Part shown: positions 26,601 to 34,489 of the stretch, piece after piece
Position numbering within the stretch: position 1 is the first letter of the stretch
Layout: the number at the start of each line of letters is the position of its first letter
Source: JAICMB01 sp963802915
Lineage (GTDB): Bacteria; Acidobacteriota; Terriglobia; Bryobacterales; Bryobacteraceae
Direction of reading: 5' to 3'
DNA: 64,000 nt
Assembly: GCA_963802915.1 (NCBI GenBank)
Contig: CAWDKQ010000003.1
Span: 1 to 64,000 of the forward strand
Notes under the pieces: generated by a model
Seen by the model: the letters and a program-made list of their open reading frames with translations, nothing else
Told to the model about the DNA's origin: nothing
The model's database searches: none
Position numbers and translations under genes: made by a program

Positions 26601-28568
26601 TCATTCGACTGGTGCGGCATCCCAAAGCCAGGATGGCAGGAGTGCGATGCGTCCCTGATATGTTTCTCCCATACTGGGATCCCAGCCGAAATGAACTTGC
26701 GATCGAGCAGTCACCAGAAACCTCAACGCATAGTGGAAAACGGTCTCGCCATTCCACGTGACCGTGATGAGGTGGTCATTTGGCGTGTAGTCCACGCTAA
26801 CTTTATATTTGGTATTCGAATTGAATGGCACTAGCACCTTGCGTTCGTCTGGATTGAATACAGCGCCCTGAGAAATCAACTCGACCTGCCCATCCCCGGC
26901 GCATCGCGCTGATAGCATGTATCGCGAGCCGAATTCACCGGTGGAAATAAGCGGCTCTTTGCTTGGCGGACATGCGCCGGTGAATTCAAAAGCTCCCGCG
27001 AGGTGGAAAGCCGGATTCAACTGCGGGCGAAACCGCTTGATCGGACTGAACCATCGAGCGATCTTCACATATGAGGCGGGACTGGCCTGGACGAATTGGT
27101 CATAAGGCCCTTGGATACCGAGAGCAAGGTTTACAACAATCGAGTAAACAAGTAATGCAGCGATACCGATGGTGGCGAAGGCGCGGGTCGCCATTCGCTG
27201 TAGATGGCTCAAGAGGAAGCTTGAGGCCACGCACGCAATGAATAAAAGGTAAGGCAGAAAATCCACCTCATATCGTTCGGTCGAAAAAGGCACAGCGACC
27301 AGGACCAGGATTGTGCAGACCACGGCCGCGAACATCGCCGCGAGGAATCCAAGCACTATTCGATTGCTCTTCCAAAGTGCGCGCCAGACCGGCAGCAGCG
27401 GTATGAGAAGAACGATCGGGCACACGCTCAGAACGCCGCCGATAGGTTCGAGAAAATATCCCACCCGGAAATCGTTGATAAGAGCATTATAGGGATCGCC
27501 CATTGCGAGGCGTACGAATGGGAACTCCGGGACCAGATTGGGCGGGCAAACGAGTAAGTAGTACAGGCCGCGCACGAAGTTAGCCGTCGACATATGGAAA
27601 TTGCGATACGCGTCGCTTCCCATCAAATAACGGGTTCCGAATTCGAGGGGGTTGTCGAATCTGACGAAGTTGTAGGTAAGAACTCCCAGACCGCACACGA
27701 TGACAGGGACGATAAATGCCAGTACGTTTTTTCGAAGGTGAGCTCCCTGAAAGATCAGAAGACACATTACAGCTACGGCAGCCACGCCGAGATGCGGACG
27801 TGCCCCGATCCCCAGGCCGAATGACACTCCAGCAAGCGCGGCCCACAGAACTTTCCTCGTGGAATCGGTCAGACTTCTAAAAGTGAAATAGAACCCGGAG
27901 CTCAAGCAGAAGTAGCCGCACGCAATTGCGACTTCGTACACCTTGACTCTGTGGAGCAGAAAGGGCGCCGTCTGGCAAACGCCGAGAGCTGCGAGGAAGA
28001 GCGCATAGATGCTTACCGGCAAACGAACGCCAAGAGACGAGAGTACGCGGCTGAACAACGCCGCTGCGAACAGGTAGGCGCCCAGCGCTAACAGGAACGC
28101 GGCGAAGTTTTCCGGAAGATCATGCCTGGTGAGCAGGTACCAGGGAGTGAACAATAGAAGCGCCGGCGTCGCTCCATGATAGAGGTAATAATGACGCTTG
28201 TAGAGAGCGGCATCCAGAAGCCGGTAAGGCCTGTTTAGAAGATCGCTCCACGGATCAGAGAGCGCAAGCAGTGTCGGTGAAGGTTCCACCGGCAGATGCA
28301 GCTTGCCGTGCGCGAAAGCCCAACCGAGCAGGTCATAATATCCGAAGACGTCGTTGCTTCCCGGAACATCGGTGTGCGCATTCAAGCCGTAGTACGAATC
28401 TAAGCCGCTGTCCCAGGCAAATCGTTTGTCTACGGCTCCAATGCCGATGATCCAGAAATAGAGAGCGCCAACGGCAAGTCCGATGGCAAACCGGGCGGCG
28501 CGGCGGCTCGTGTTGCCGGCGTAAGAAACGGGCCTGATCGCGAGTTTTGCTGCTGCCTGCTGACCCAC
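26601..28568 (-). CDS. Large polytopic membrane protein, GT-C-like
   Basis: A 655-residue protein with about twelve hydrophobic helices in residues 25-470 and a C-terminal beta domain of about 150 residues. The first extracytoplasmic loop (WDSGLDSYYGLNAHTD) and the architecture suggest a GT-C glycosyltransferase or similar lipid-linked sugar enzyme, but I see no decisive motif. The start is GTG 28568 with GGAGG about 9 nt upstream. It lies just downstream of, and in the same direction as, the YfhO-like gene, with which it may be co-transcribed. Confidence 0.6.
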   Translation of the reverse strand: MGQQAAAKLAIRPVSYAGNTSRRAARFAIGLAVGALYFWIIGIGAVDKRFAWDSGLDSYYGLNAHTDVPGSNDVFGYYDLLGWAFAHGKLHLPVEPSPTLLALSDPWSDLLNRPYRLLDAALYKRHYYLYHGATPALLLFTPWYLLTRHDLPENFAAFLLALGAYLFAAALFSRVLSSLGVRLPVSIYALFLAALGVCQTAPFLLHRVKVYEVAIACGYFCLSSGFYFTFRSLTDSTRKVLWAALAGVSFGLGIGARPHLGVAAVAVMCLLIFQGAHLRKNVLAFIVPVIVCGLGVLTYNFVRFDNPLEFGTRYLMGSDAYRNFHMSTANFVRGLYYLLVCPPNLVPEFPFVRLAMGDPYNALINDFRVGYFLEPIGGVLSVCPIVLLIPLLPVWRALWKSNRIVLGFLAAMFAAVVCTILVLVAVPFSTERYEVDFLPYLLFIACVASSFLLSHLQRMATRAFATIGIAALLVYSIVVNLALGIQGPYDQFVQASPASYVKIARWFSPIKRFRPQLNPAFHLAGAFEFTGACPPSKEPLISTGEFGSRYMLSARCAGDGQVELISQGAVFNPDERKVLVPFNSNTKYKVSVDYTPNDHLITVTWNGETVFHYALRFLVTARSQVHFGWDPSMGETYQGRIALLPSWLWDAAPVE

Positions 28569-28610
28569 AACGTCTCGCCTCCGTGAGGCGATGAATCAGT
28601 TTAGCTCAGT

Positions 28611-30608
28611 CTATGCTCTTCGATCGATCCAGAGCAGCCCTGCAAGCAGGCCCGCGCTCAAGAAAGATAGCATCCAGCCGAAACGTCGCCCCGGGGTCTG
28701 ATACCGCAGCAGAACTTTATGTTTCCCAGCTCCGACCGGGACCGCCATCGTGAATCCGTTCGAAAGAACAACGGGGGTGGGCATGCCGTCGACTCTCGCT
28801 TTCCATCCGGGATCGTAAGCTTCGAGGACGGAAACGAATCCCACCCGGTCGCTGGAACTCGAAATTTGGATGTCATCGCTCCACGGACGCGAGTATGAGG
28901 TCTCGCCCAATTCGTGGCTTTCTACACTGGACGATTTAACGGCTACGAAATCGGGCGCCGCGCCTTCGACGAATCGCGCACGAGGGGCAGGATCGGGAAC
29001 GCGATACAGATACTCGTCCTCCGGTCGGCCCTCCGGCGGGAGGTCAGTCCTTTCCGTGGATGTCAGCACAAAACGCACGCCCGCGCTCTGCAACGCCGCG
29101 ACAGAAAGCTCAGAGCCATCCAGTCTCTGAACATTCAGGGTCGGCGGATTGCCATTCAGTCGAAGGATTTCGCGGTAGGGATTGGACAGCAGGATGGAAT
29201 CGAACACGCCGATGTCATCGTAGCGATCGCCGAACTGGGAAATCAGATCGCCGCTTACAGCCACTCTCCCATCTTTGACTTCACGGTTGAGGATCTCCGC
29301 GAACGGCAACGGCGCCGGAGTTTCGCGGTCGACGGGTTGTACAAACTGGTGCGCAAATCCGCCAAGATCGACGAAATGAAGGAGCAGCACGGCGGCAAGA
29401 ACAGCCTGAGCCAAGCGCACGTTTAGCAGCTTGCTCGACTGAACGGCATGGATCGCAGCGCCCAGGGCTACGCACGCGCAAAACGTACTCACATAGAGAA
29501 GCCGTGCCGGACTGCGAAGGAATGTCCCCGGAAGCAGTCTTTGCAGTGGCTCCGTAACGGGAAGCGCTAATACGAGCGCGCCAAGTCCAAGAACAGCGAG
29601 AAACGACCACGGCCATTCAGGTAAGCGTCGCGTCCTGAGGCGCCATAACAAGAGACCGCCGATTGCTATCAGCGGCACCACGCCCACGTAAGCAGTCGTA
29701 TCCCAAAAATACGCGTCGTTCGGATAACCGGCGAAGAGGTGTTGTTCCGATTTCTCGATGCTATCGGGCCAGCCGTCAATGCCTGGACGGACGAGTGCCA
29801 ACAACCTTGCATACGGCATCGAAATGTCGTTTTCGGGCGGGTCTAAATGCAGCACGCGAGTGCTGCGCTGAATCAGCAGCAGCATCGGCCACCACGCGGC
29901 AAGAGTCATACCGATGCCGAGCGCCATTGCGGCCACGATCTTGACTCGTCTCCAACCACGGCCCCTCACAAGGACGTACAGAAACGCGGCGGCGACGGCG
30001 TAAGTCGGCAATTGGGGATGGCCCGCCAGAACTACGCAGCCACATGCCAGCGCGAGCACACAGAGATCGAAGGTTTTGCGACGGTCTCTCAGCGGATCCA
30101 TTGAGCGGTGGGCAAGCCACAAAAGCAGTGGCAGCGCCGGATAGGCTTCGAGCAGTGGAAGATGGCCGGCCATCACGCGGCACGCAAAGTAGCCGGCACA
30201 AGCGAAGGTCCAACCCGCGGCAATCGATGCAGTCTCGGACAGCTTCAATCGCCGGCAATAGAGATAGGTGAACAATGCGGCAAGGGCGGCAGCAATCGCG
30301 ACTCCCACACCGTATGCGATGGACGGGTCTAATAAAAGAAGGACGAGTCGCGTCGGAATCAGGGGGAAATTCTGGAGGTTCGCCGAGAAAGGCGCACCCA
30401 ACAGTTCATGCGGGTACCATGCCGGCAGAGTGTGGCGCGAGCCGAATAAAGCTTCCCGCGCAAAAGCGATCCGTCGAATATGGAGTTGATAGAAGTCCAG
30501 GCCCAGCAAGCCGCTGCCGGCGAAAAACGCGGGGCGTATGTAAACCGCTTCGGTGGCAAGCAGCAGGAGGGCAACGCTGATCCAGGAGCGCCTTCGAGAC
30601 TTCATCAT
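28611..30608 (-). CDS. YfhO-like membrane protein
   Basis: A 665-residue polytopic protein. Hydrophobic helices extend to about residue 420, with FACRVMAGHLPLLEAYPALPLLL, and a C-terminal extracytoplasmic domain ends in SVLEAYDPGWKARVDGMPTPV followed by VPVGAGKHKVLLRYQ, the signature of YfhO proteins. YfhO is linked to glycosylation of lipoteichoic acid in Gram-positives; here a surface-sugar role is inferred. The frame opens at 30677, but that start lies inside a terminator-like hairpin and a 15-bp tandem repeat adds FLPSMFLPSM. I place the start at the ATG pair 30605-30608. Confidence 0.7.
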   Translation of the reverse strand: MMKSRRRSWISVALLLLATEAVYIRPAFFAGSGLLGLDFYQLHIRRIAFAREALFGSRHTLPAWYPHELLGAPFSANLQNFPLIPTRLVLLLLDPSIAYGVGVAIAAALAALFTYLYCRRLKLSETASIAAGWTFACAGYFACRVMAGHLPLLEAYPALPLLLWLAHRSMDPLRDRRKTFDLCVLALACGCVVLAGHPQLPTYAVAAAFLYVLVRGRGWRRVKIVAAMALGIGMTLAAWWPMLLLIQRSTRVLHLDPPENDISMPYARLLALVRPGIDGWPDSIEKSEQHLFAGYPNDAYFWDTTAYVGVVPLIAIGGLLLWRLRTRRLPEWPWSFLAVLGLGALVLALPVTEPLQRLLPGTFLRSPARLLYVSTFCACVALGAAIHAVQSSKLLNVRLAQAVLAAVLLLHFVDLGGFAHQFVQPVDRETPAPLPFAEILNREVKDGRVAVSGDLISQFGDRYDDIGVFDSILLSNPYREILRLNGNPPTLNVQRLDGSELSVAALQSAGVRFVLTSTERTDLPPEGRPEDEYLYRVPDPAPRARFVEGAAPDFVAVKSSSVESHELGETSYSRPWSDDIQISSSSDRVGFVSVLEAYDPGWKARVDGMPTPVVLSNGFTMAVPVGAGKHKVLLRYQTPGRRFGWMLSFLSAGLLAGLLWIDRRA

Positions 30609-30609
30609 T

Positions 30610-30639
30610 GACGGAAGGAACATCGACGGAAGGAACATC
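30610..30639. repeat. Tandem 15-bp direct repeat
   Basis: GACGGAAGGAACATC occurs twice in a row (30610-30624 and 30625-30639), just upstream of the likely start of the YfhO-like gene. Confidence 0.85.
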
Positions 30640-30650
30640 CTTAAAAGCAA

Positions 30651-30684
30651 ATCGCGCAAGGCCGCATACAGCGCCATGCGCGAT
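30651..30684 (-). terminator. Hairpin downstream of Lys-rich micropeptide gene 1
   Basis: ATCGCGCA (30651-30658) pairs perfectly with TGCGCGAT (30677-30684). On the minus strand it follows the micropeptide stop by about 22 nt and is followed by TTGCTTTTAA. An equivalent hairpin follows the second copy. Confidence 0.6.
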
Positions 30685-30705
30685 TCACAAATCTAACGAA
30701 AGAGC

Positions 30706-30858
30706 CTAGCGGACGACCGAGCTGGTCATCTTGTCGGTGCTCTTCTTTTTCTTGCTCTTCTTCTTCGTGGTGGACTTGGTGGTGTCGGTGCTCTGCGCGA
30801 AGGCGACGACGCCAGTGAGCAGGGACAGGCCCAACATCAGGCTCATGATCTTCTTCAT
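30706..30858 (-). CDS. Lys-rich secreted micropeptide, copy 1
   Basis: A 50-residue protein: signal peptide (KKIMSLMLGLSLLTGVVAFA) and a mature part of about 28 residues with STDTTKSTTKKKSKKKKSTD and a TSSVVR end. It differs from copy 2 (31024-31176) only at the last residue. GGAG lies before the ATG. The mature peptide is very basic and could bind nucleic acid, polysaccharide or other anionic polymers, by inference. I know no family. Confidence 0.75.
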   Translation of the reverse strand: MKKIMSLMLGLSLLTGVVAFAQSTDTTKSTTKKKSKKKKSTDKMTSSVVR

Positions 30859-30967
30859 TGTGTTTTTTCTCCTGGGGATTATTTTACAGCTGAATTCAAC
30901 TCAGGCGCCATTGCGGCGCCATGCTGGCGTTTCGGGAACTTCCGCGAACGCCCGTCCTAACACGTTA

Positions 30968-31004
30968 ATCGCGCATGAACGCCTTTGCCGGGTCCATGCG
31001 CGAT
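30968..31004 (-). terminator. Hairpin downstream of Lys-rich micropeptide gene 2
   Basis: ATCGCGCATG (30968-30977) and CATGCGCGAT (30995-31004) form a perfect 10-bp stem with a 17-nt loop. It shares its core with the hairpin after copy 1, so gene and terminator were duplicated together. Confidence 0.6.
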
Positions 31005-31023
31005 GAACAAAGTTTATAATTCC

Positions 31024-31176
31024 TTACTTTACGACCGAGCTGGTCATCTTGTCGGTGCTCTTCTTCTTCTTGCTCTTTTTCTTGGTGGTGGACTTGGTGG
31101 TGTCGGTGCTCTGCGCGAAGGCGACGACGCCAGTGAGCAGCGAAAGGCCGAGCATCAAACTCATGATCTTCTTCAT
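31024..31176 (-). CDS. Lys-rich secreted micropeptide, copy 2
   Basis: A 50-residue protein identical to copy 1 except for a final Lys instead of Arg. The nucleotide changes between the copies are nearly all silent (for example Lys and Leu codons), which indicates selection on the peptide. AAGGAG precedes the ATG at about 9 nt. The two genes are separate transcripts or a dicistron in which each has its own 3' hairpin. Confidence 0.75.
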   Translation of the reverse strand: MKKIMSLMLGLSLLTGVVAFAQSTDTTKSTTKKKSKKKKSTDKMTSSVVK

Positions 31177-31407
31177 GTGGTAATTCTCCTTGGTGAATTG
31201 CAAGTTGAAATCAACTATGACCCCATCTTGGCAGCGCTACATGAAGTCAGCCTTAAGCGACTATTAAAATACCTTTACCTGGCATACCCGTCCGGGATGC
31301 GTTCACGGGTTTTCCCGATTTCTTTATGGAACGGCAAGGCCTTTGTATTCTGACGGTTAGAAAGAAGCTGGCGCCAATGTGGCTTCTGGAATTGCGGATT
31401 GGCTCCC

Positions 31408-31413
31408 TAGAAT
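31408..31413 (+). promoter_or_regulatory. -10-like box before the HU-like/TIR operon
   Basis: TAGAAT, then 6 nt, then the ATG at 31420; it implies a leaderless operon. Confidence 0.45.
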
Positions 31414-31419
31414 CGTGTC

Positions 31420-31611
31420 ATGGAACAAAAAGACTTAATAAAGCGCTACGCCGAGAAGACTCGATTGTCCTCCGCCGAAGCCGCCGACCAGATCGACCGG
31501 GTGGTAAATGACCTTCTTCGCCGGTTGCGAACGGGACAGGCCGCTTCGCTCCCGGGTTTGGGCTCCATAAAACCGCCGCGACGCCGGGTCGCGATTAAAG
31601 GGGCACGGTGA
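31420..31611 (+). CDS. Short HU/IHF-like protein
   Basis: A 63-residue protein. Residues 1-50 match the N-terminal helices and first strand of HU (KDLIKRYAEKTRLSSAEAAD, then LLRRLRTGQAASLPGLGSIK). It ends in a basic tail (PPRRRVAIKGAR) where HU normally continues into its DNA-gripping arms with the RNP motif, so the arms are absent. Full HU proteins have about 90 residues. It may dimerise and bind DNA weakly, or act as a partner of the next gene. Its TGA overlaps the next start (GTGA), so the two are coupled. Confidence 0.7.
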   Translation: MEQKDLIKRYAEKTRLSSAEAADQIDRVVNDLLRRLRTGQAASLPGLGSIKPPRRRVAIKGAR

Positions 31612-32186
31612 AACTCGACTGCAAGCCTTCCGCCGAGTGCTTCGCCATGCTATTGCGCGAATGCCTCGAAAGCGGGGAGCCGGTGCATATCGACGACCTC
31701 GGCATCTTCCTGCCTGGCCCGAATAACAGCGGCTTCCGCTTTGTTCCCAATCAAATGCAGCGCGTGTTCATTGCCTATGTACAGGAGGATGGAGCGTATG
31801 CGCGCCGCCTCTACCGCGATCTGAGCGGGCGGGGGTTTGCGACGTGGCTCGATAAGAAAAAGCTTCTGCCGGGCCAGAATTGGCCGCGAGCGATCGAGTC
31901 CGCCATTGAAACATCCGATTTCTTCATTCCCTGTTTCTCGCAAAACTCCGTATCCAAGCGAGGCACGTTTCACTGCGAGCTCAGGTACGCACTGGAATGC
32001 GCCTCCAAGTTGCCGCTCGATCAGGCATTCATCATTCCCGTACGATTGGACGATTGCGCTGTCCCTCGAACATTGCAGGCGCACATACAATATGTAGATT
32101 TGTTTCCCGATTGGAATACAGGCGTCGAGACAGTGGCCGCGGCCATGCAAGAACAGATGGCCGCGCGCGATAATGGCCGGTGTTAG
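31608..32186 (+). CDS. TIR-domain protein with HU-like N-terminal segment
   Basis: A 192-residue protein with GTG start 31608 overlapping the HU-like gene. Residues about 52-180 form a TIR domain: RVFIAYVQEDGAYARRLYRD, ATWLDKKKLLPGQNW, IETSDFFIPCFSQNS and the helix KRGTFHCELRYALE with Glu124 at the position of the catalytic Glu of TIR NADases. Residues 1-50 (ECLESGEPVHIDDLGIFLPG) resemble the strand region of HU proteins, but weakly. TIR proteins act in bacterial immunity by degrading or rearranging NAD. Here an NADase effector sensed or positioned through HU-like parts is inferred, not shown. Confidence 0.8.
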   Translation: MKLDCKPSAECFAMLLRECLESGEPVHIDDLGIFLPGPNNSGFRFVPNQMQRVFIAYVQEDGAYARRLYRDLSGRGFATWLDKKKLLPGQNWPRAIESAIETSDFFIPCFSQNSVSKRGTFHCELRYALECASKLPLDQAFIIPVRLDDCAVPRTLQAHIQYVDLFPDWNTGVETVAAAMQEQMAARDNGRC

Positions 32187-32599
32187 CTGCCGCCAGCCTT
32201 CTTCCTGGCGCGTTCCGCGTCTTTGCCGTCGGGTGCGAGCTCGACGTACTTCTGGTAGGCCTGTCTGGCGGTCTTCTTATCCTTCATCTTCTCGGCCGTT
32301 TCGCCAACGAGGAGGTAAGCTTCGGCCATGTTGGGATTCCACTTGGTGGCTTCCTGGAAGCGGCTCAGCGCCGCGGGATAGTTTTTCCGTTTGAGATAGT
32401 AATTACCCACGCGAATGTCGCGCTCGGCCTCCAACGGATTGAAGCTGTATACCTTGGGCTTCAGCGATTCGTCTTCTTCCGGCGGCGCTTCTTCCTGCTG
32501 CTCCGGTTTTTGCGCCGGAGGTTTCTGTTGTTTCGCGTCCTGCGCCCACAAGATGCCTGTTATCAGTAGAATAGTCGACCACCACCGCGTCGCCCTCAT
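32183..32599 (-). CDS. Secreted TPR protein
   Basis: A 138-residue protein with a signal peptide (RWWSTILLITGILWA), a Lys/Pro/Glu-rich linker (about 20-48) and two TPR-like helix pairs (AERDIRVGNYYLKRKNYPAA, then NMAEAYLLVGETAEKMKDKK). TPRs mediate protein-protein contacts in the periplasm. I use the ATG at 32599, which has GGGAG upstream; the open frame continues further but without signal-peptide sense. It is divergent from uvrC, with 48 bp between starts. Confidence 0.75.
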   Translation of the reverse strand: MRATRWWSTILLITGILWAQDAKQQKPPAQKPEQQEEAPPEEDESLKPKVYSFNPLEAERDIRVGNYYLKRKNYPAALSRFQEATKWNPNMAEAYLLVGETAEKMKDKKTARQAYQKYVELAPDGKDAERARKKAGGS

Positions 32600-32647
32600 G
32601 CTCGACTCCCTATCGTCCCTTACAATAAAAGTATAGCCCGCAGTTCC

Positions 32648-34480
32648 ATGTCTCTCCGCGAAAAAGCAGCCCAATTACCAGCGCTGCCCGGAGTGTATCT
32701 CTACAAGGATGAACATGAGACGGTCATCTACGTCGGCAAGGCGAAGAGCCTGCGCAGCCGGGTTCGCAGTTACTTCAATGAGGACCGGCTCGCGGACTCG
32801 AAGACCGGTACGTTGATTTCGGAAGCCCGCGATGTCGAATACATCCTGGTCGACAACGAGAAAGAAGCGCTGGCGCTCGAAAACAACCTCATCAAACAAT
32901 GGAAGCCGCGCTTTAACATCCTCCTGCGGGATGACAAGACGTATCCGTACATCAAGCTTACGAATGAAAAATTCCCTCGAGTCTACGTCACCCGCCGGCT
33001 CCTGAAAGACGGCGCAAGCTACTACGGTCCCTACTTTCCCGGCAACCTGGCGCATCGTCTGGTCCACTTCATCCACCGGCATTTCAAAGTGCCCTCCTGC
33101 AAGGTCGACTTCGGGCGCAAGCACTCGCACCCCTGCCTGCAATATCACATTCATCGCTGTTTGGGACCGTGCGTGGAAGGCCTGACCACCCCGGAACAAT
33201 ATGCCGATGCCGTGCGGGACGTCCGCATGTTCCTGGAAGGCCGCCTGAAGGATCTCGCCGATCAACTTCGCGCGCGCATGGAGATCGCCGCGGAAGAGAC
33301 GCGCTATGAAGAGGCGGCGGGATGGCGCGACCTGATGGTCACGGTCGAAGAGATGGATCAGAAGCAGAAGATCGCGGCGGCCGAGGGAGAGAACACCGAT
33401 ATTTTCGCGTATTACGCCGAGACGCCTTTGCTGTCCGTTAATCTCTTCCATCTGAGGGGAGGGAAGATCGTCGATCGGCGCGAGTTCTTTTGGGAAGATC
33501 AGCTCGATTTCGATCCCGCGGAATTCTTCTCCTCGTTGCTGAAGCAGATTTATCTCGACCAGCAATACATCCCCGGCCGCATTCATGTTCCGGTCGACTT
33601 CGAAGATCGCGAAGTTCTCGAAGAATTTCTGAGCGAGCGCCGAGGCCGCAAAGTGGAGATCCACACGCCGCAGCGAGGCCAGAAAAAGGCATTACTGGCG
33701 CTCGTCGAAACTAACGCGAAGCATAGCTTCTATCAGCGTTTCCGTGTGCTCAAGCCGAGCTCCAAAGCCATCCAGGATGCCGTGCAGGACGCTCTCAACT
33801 TGCCGGATCCGCCGCGGCGTATCGAGTGCTTCGATATCTCTCACATTCAGGGCACTGACAAGGTGGCCAGCATGGTGGTTTGGGAAGACGGGCGCATGAA
33901 GAAGTCCGACTATCGCAAGTTCATAATTCGGACGGTGGTTGGCAATGACGACTTCGCTTCCATGAGCGAAGTGGTCACGCGACGCTATTCACGCCTGAAA
34001 GAAGAGAACAAGCCGATGCCAGGTCTGATCCTGATCGACGGCGGCTTGGGTCAGTTGCATGCGGCCGCGGATGCACTGGAAGATATCGGAATCATCAATC
34101 AGCCGCTGGCTTCGATTGCAAAGCGCGAAGAGATCATCTATGTGTACGGTCAGGAAGACGAGCCGGTGAAGCTGGACCGTTTCTCGCCTGTTCTGCACCT
34201 GGTGCAGACGGTTCGCGATGAAGCGCATCGTTTCGCGGTGACATTTCATCGCACTCGCCGCAATGCGGCGCGGCTGACATCTGAGTTGCACGACATCGAA
34301 GGCGTTGGACCGAAGACCGTCGAGAAACTGCTGCGTGAATTCGGAAGCGCGGAGCGTGTGCGGGCAGCGTCGGATGAAGACCTCATCAAACTGGTGGGAC
34401 CGGCGGCCGCTCGCAAGATTCGCGAACGAGTAAACCCTAAGCCAGAGCTGGAATCCGCATCGCCGTTCAAAGTTCTCTAG
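32648..34480 (+). CDS. uvrC: Excinuclease ABC subunit C
   Basis: UvrC makes the dual incisions of nucleotide excision repair with UvrA and UvrB. The 610-residue protein has the GIY-YIG-type N-terminal nuclease (LPGVYLYKDEHETVIYVGKA, with Arg and Glu of the active site following), a UVR domain (about 205-240), the RNase H-like nuclease (CFDISHIQGTDKVASMVVWE and LIDGGLGQLHAA) and C-terminal helix-hairpin-helix pair (IEGVGPKTVEKLL). Length is normal. TACAAT at about 32620 could be the -10 box with a leader of about 20 nt. Confidence 0.96.
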   Translation: MSLREKAAQLPALPGVYLYKDEHETVIYVGKAKSLRSRVRSYFNEDRLADSKTGTLISEARDVEYILVDNEKEALALENNLIKQWKPRFNILLRDDKTYPYIKLTNEKFPRVYVTRRLLKDGASYYGPYFPGNLAHRLVHFIHRHFKVPSCKVDFGRKHSHPCLQYHIHRCLGPCVEGLTTPEQYADAVRDVRMFLEGRLKDLADQLRARMEIAAEETRYEEAAGWRDLMVTVEEMDQKQKIAAAEGENTDIFAYYAETPLLSVNLFHLRGGKIVDRREFFWEDQLDFDPAEFFSSLLKQIYLDQQYIPGRIHVPVDFEDREVLEEFLSERRGRKVEIHTPQRGQKKALLALVETNAKHSFYQRFRVLKPSSKAIQDAVQDALNLPDPPRRIECFDISHIQGTDKVASMVVWEDGRMKKSDYRKFIIRTVVGNDDFASMSEVVTRRYSRLKEENKPMPGLILIDGGLGQLHAAADALEDIGIINQPLASIAKREEIIYVYGQEDEPVKLDRFSPVLHLVQTVRDEAHRFAVTFHRTRRNAARLTSELHDIEGVGPKTVEKLLREFGSAERVRAASDEDLIKLVGPAAARKIRERVNPKPELESASPFKVL

Positions 34481-34489
34481 CACCCGTTT

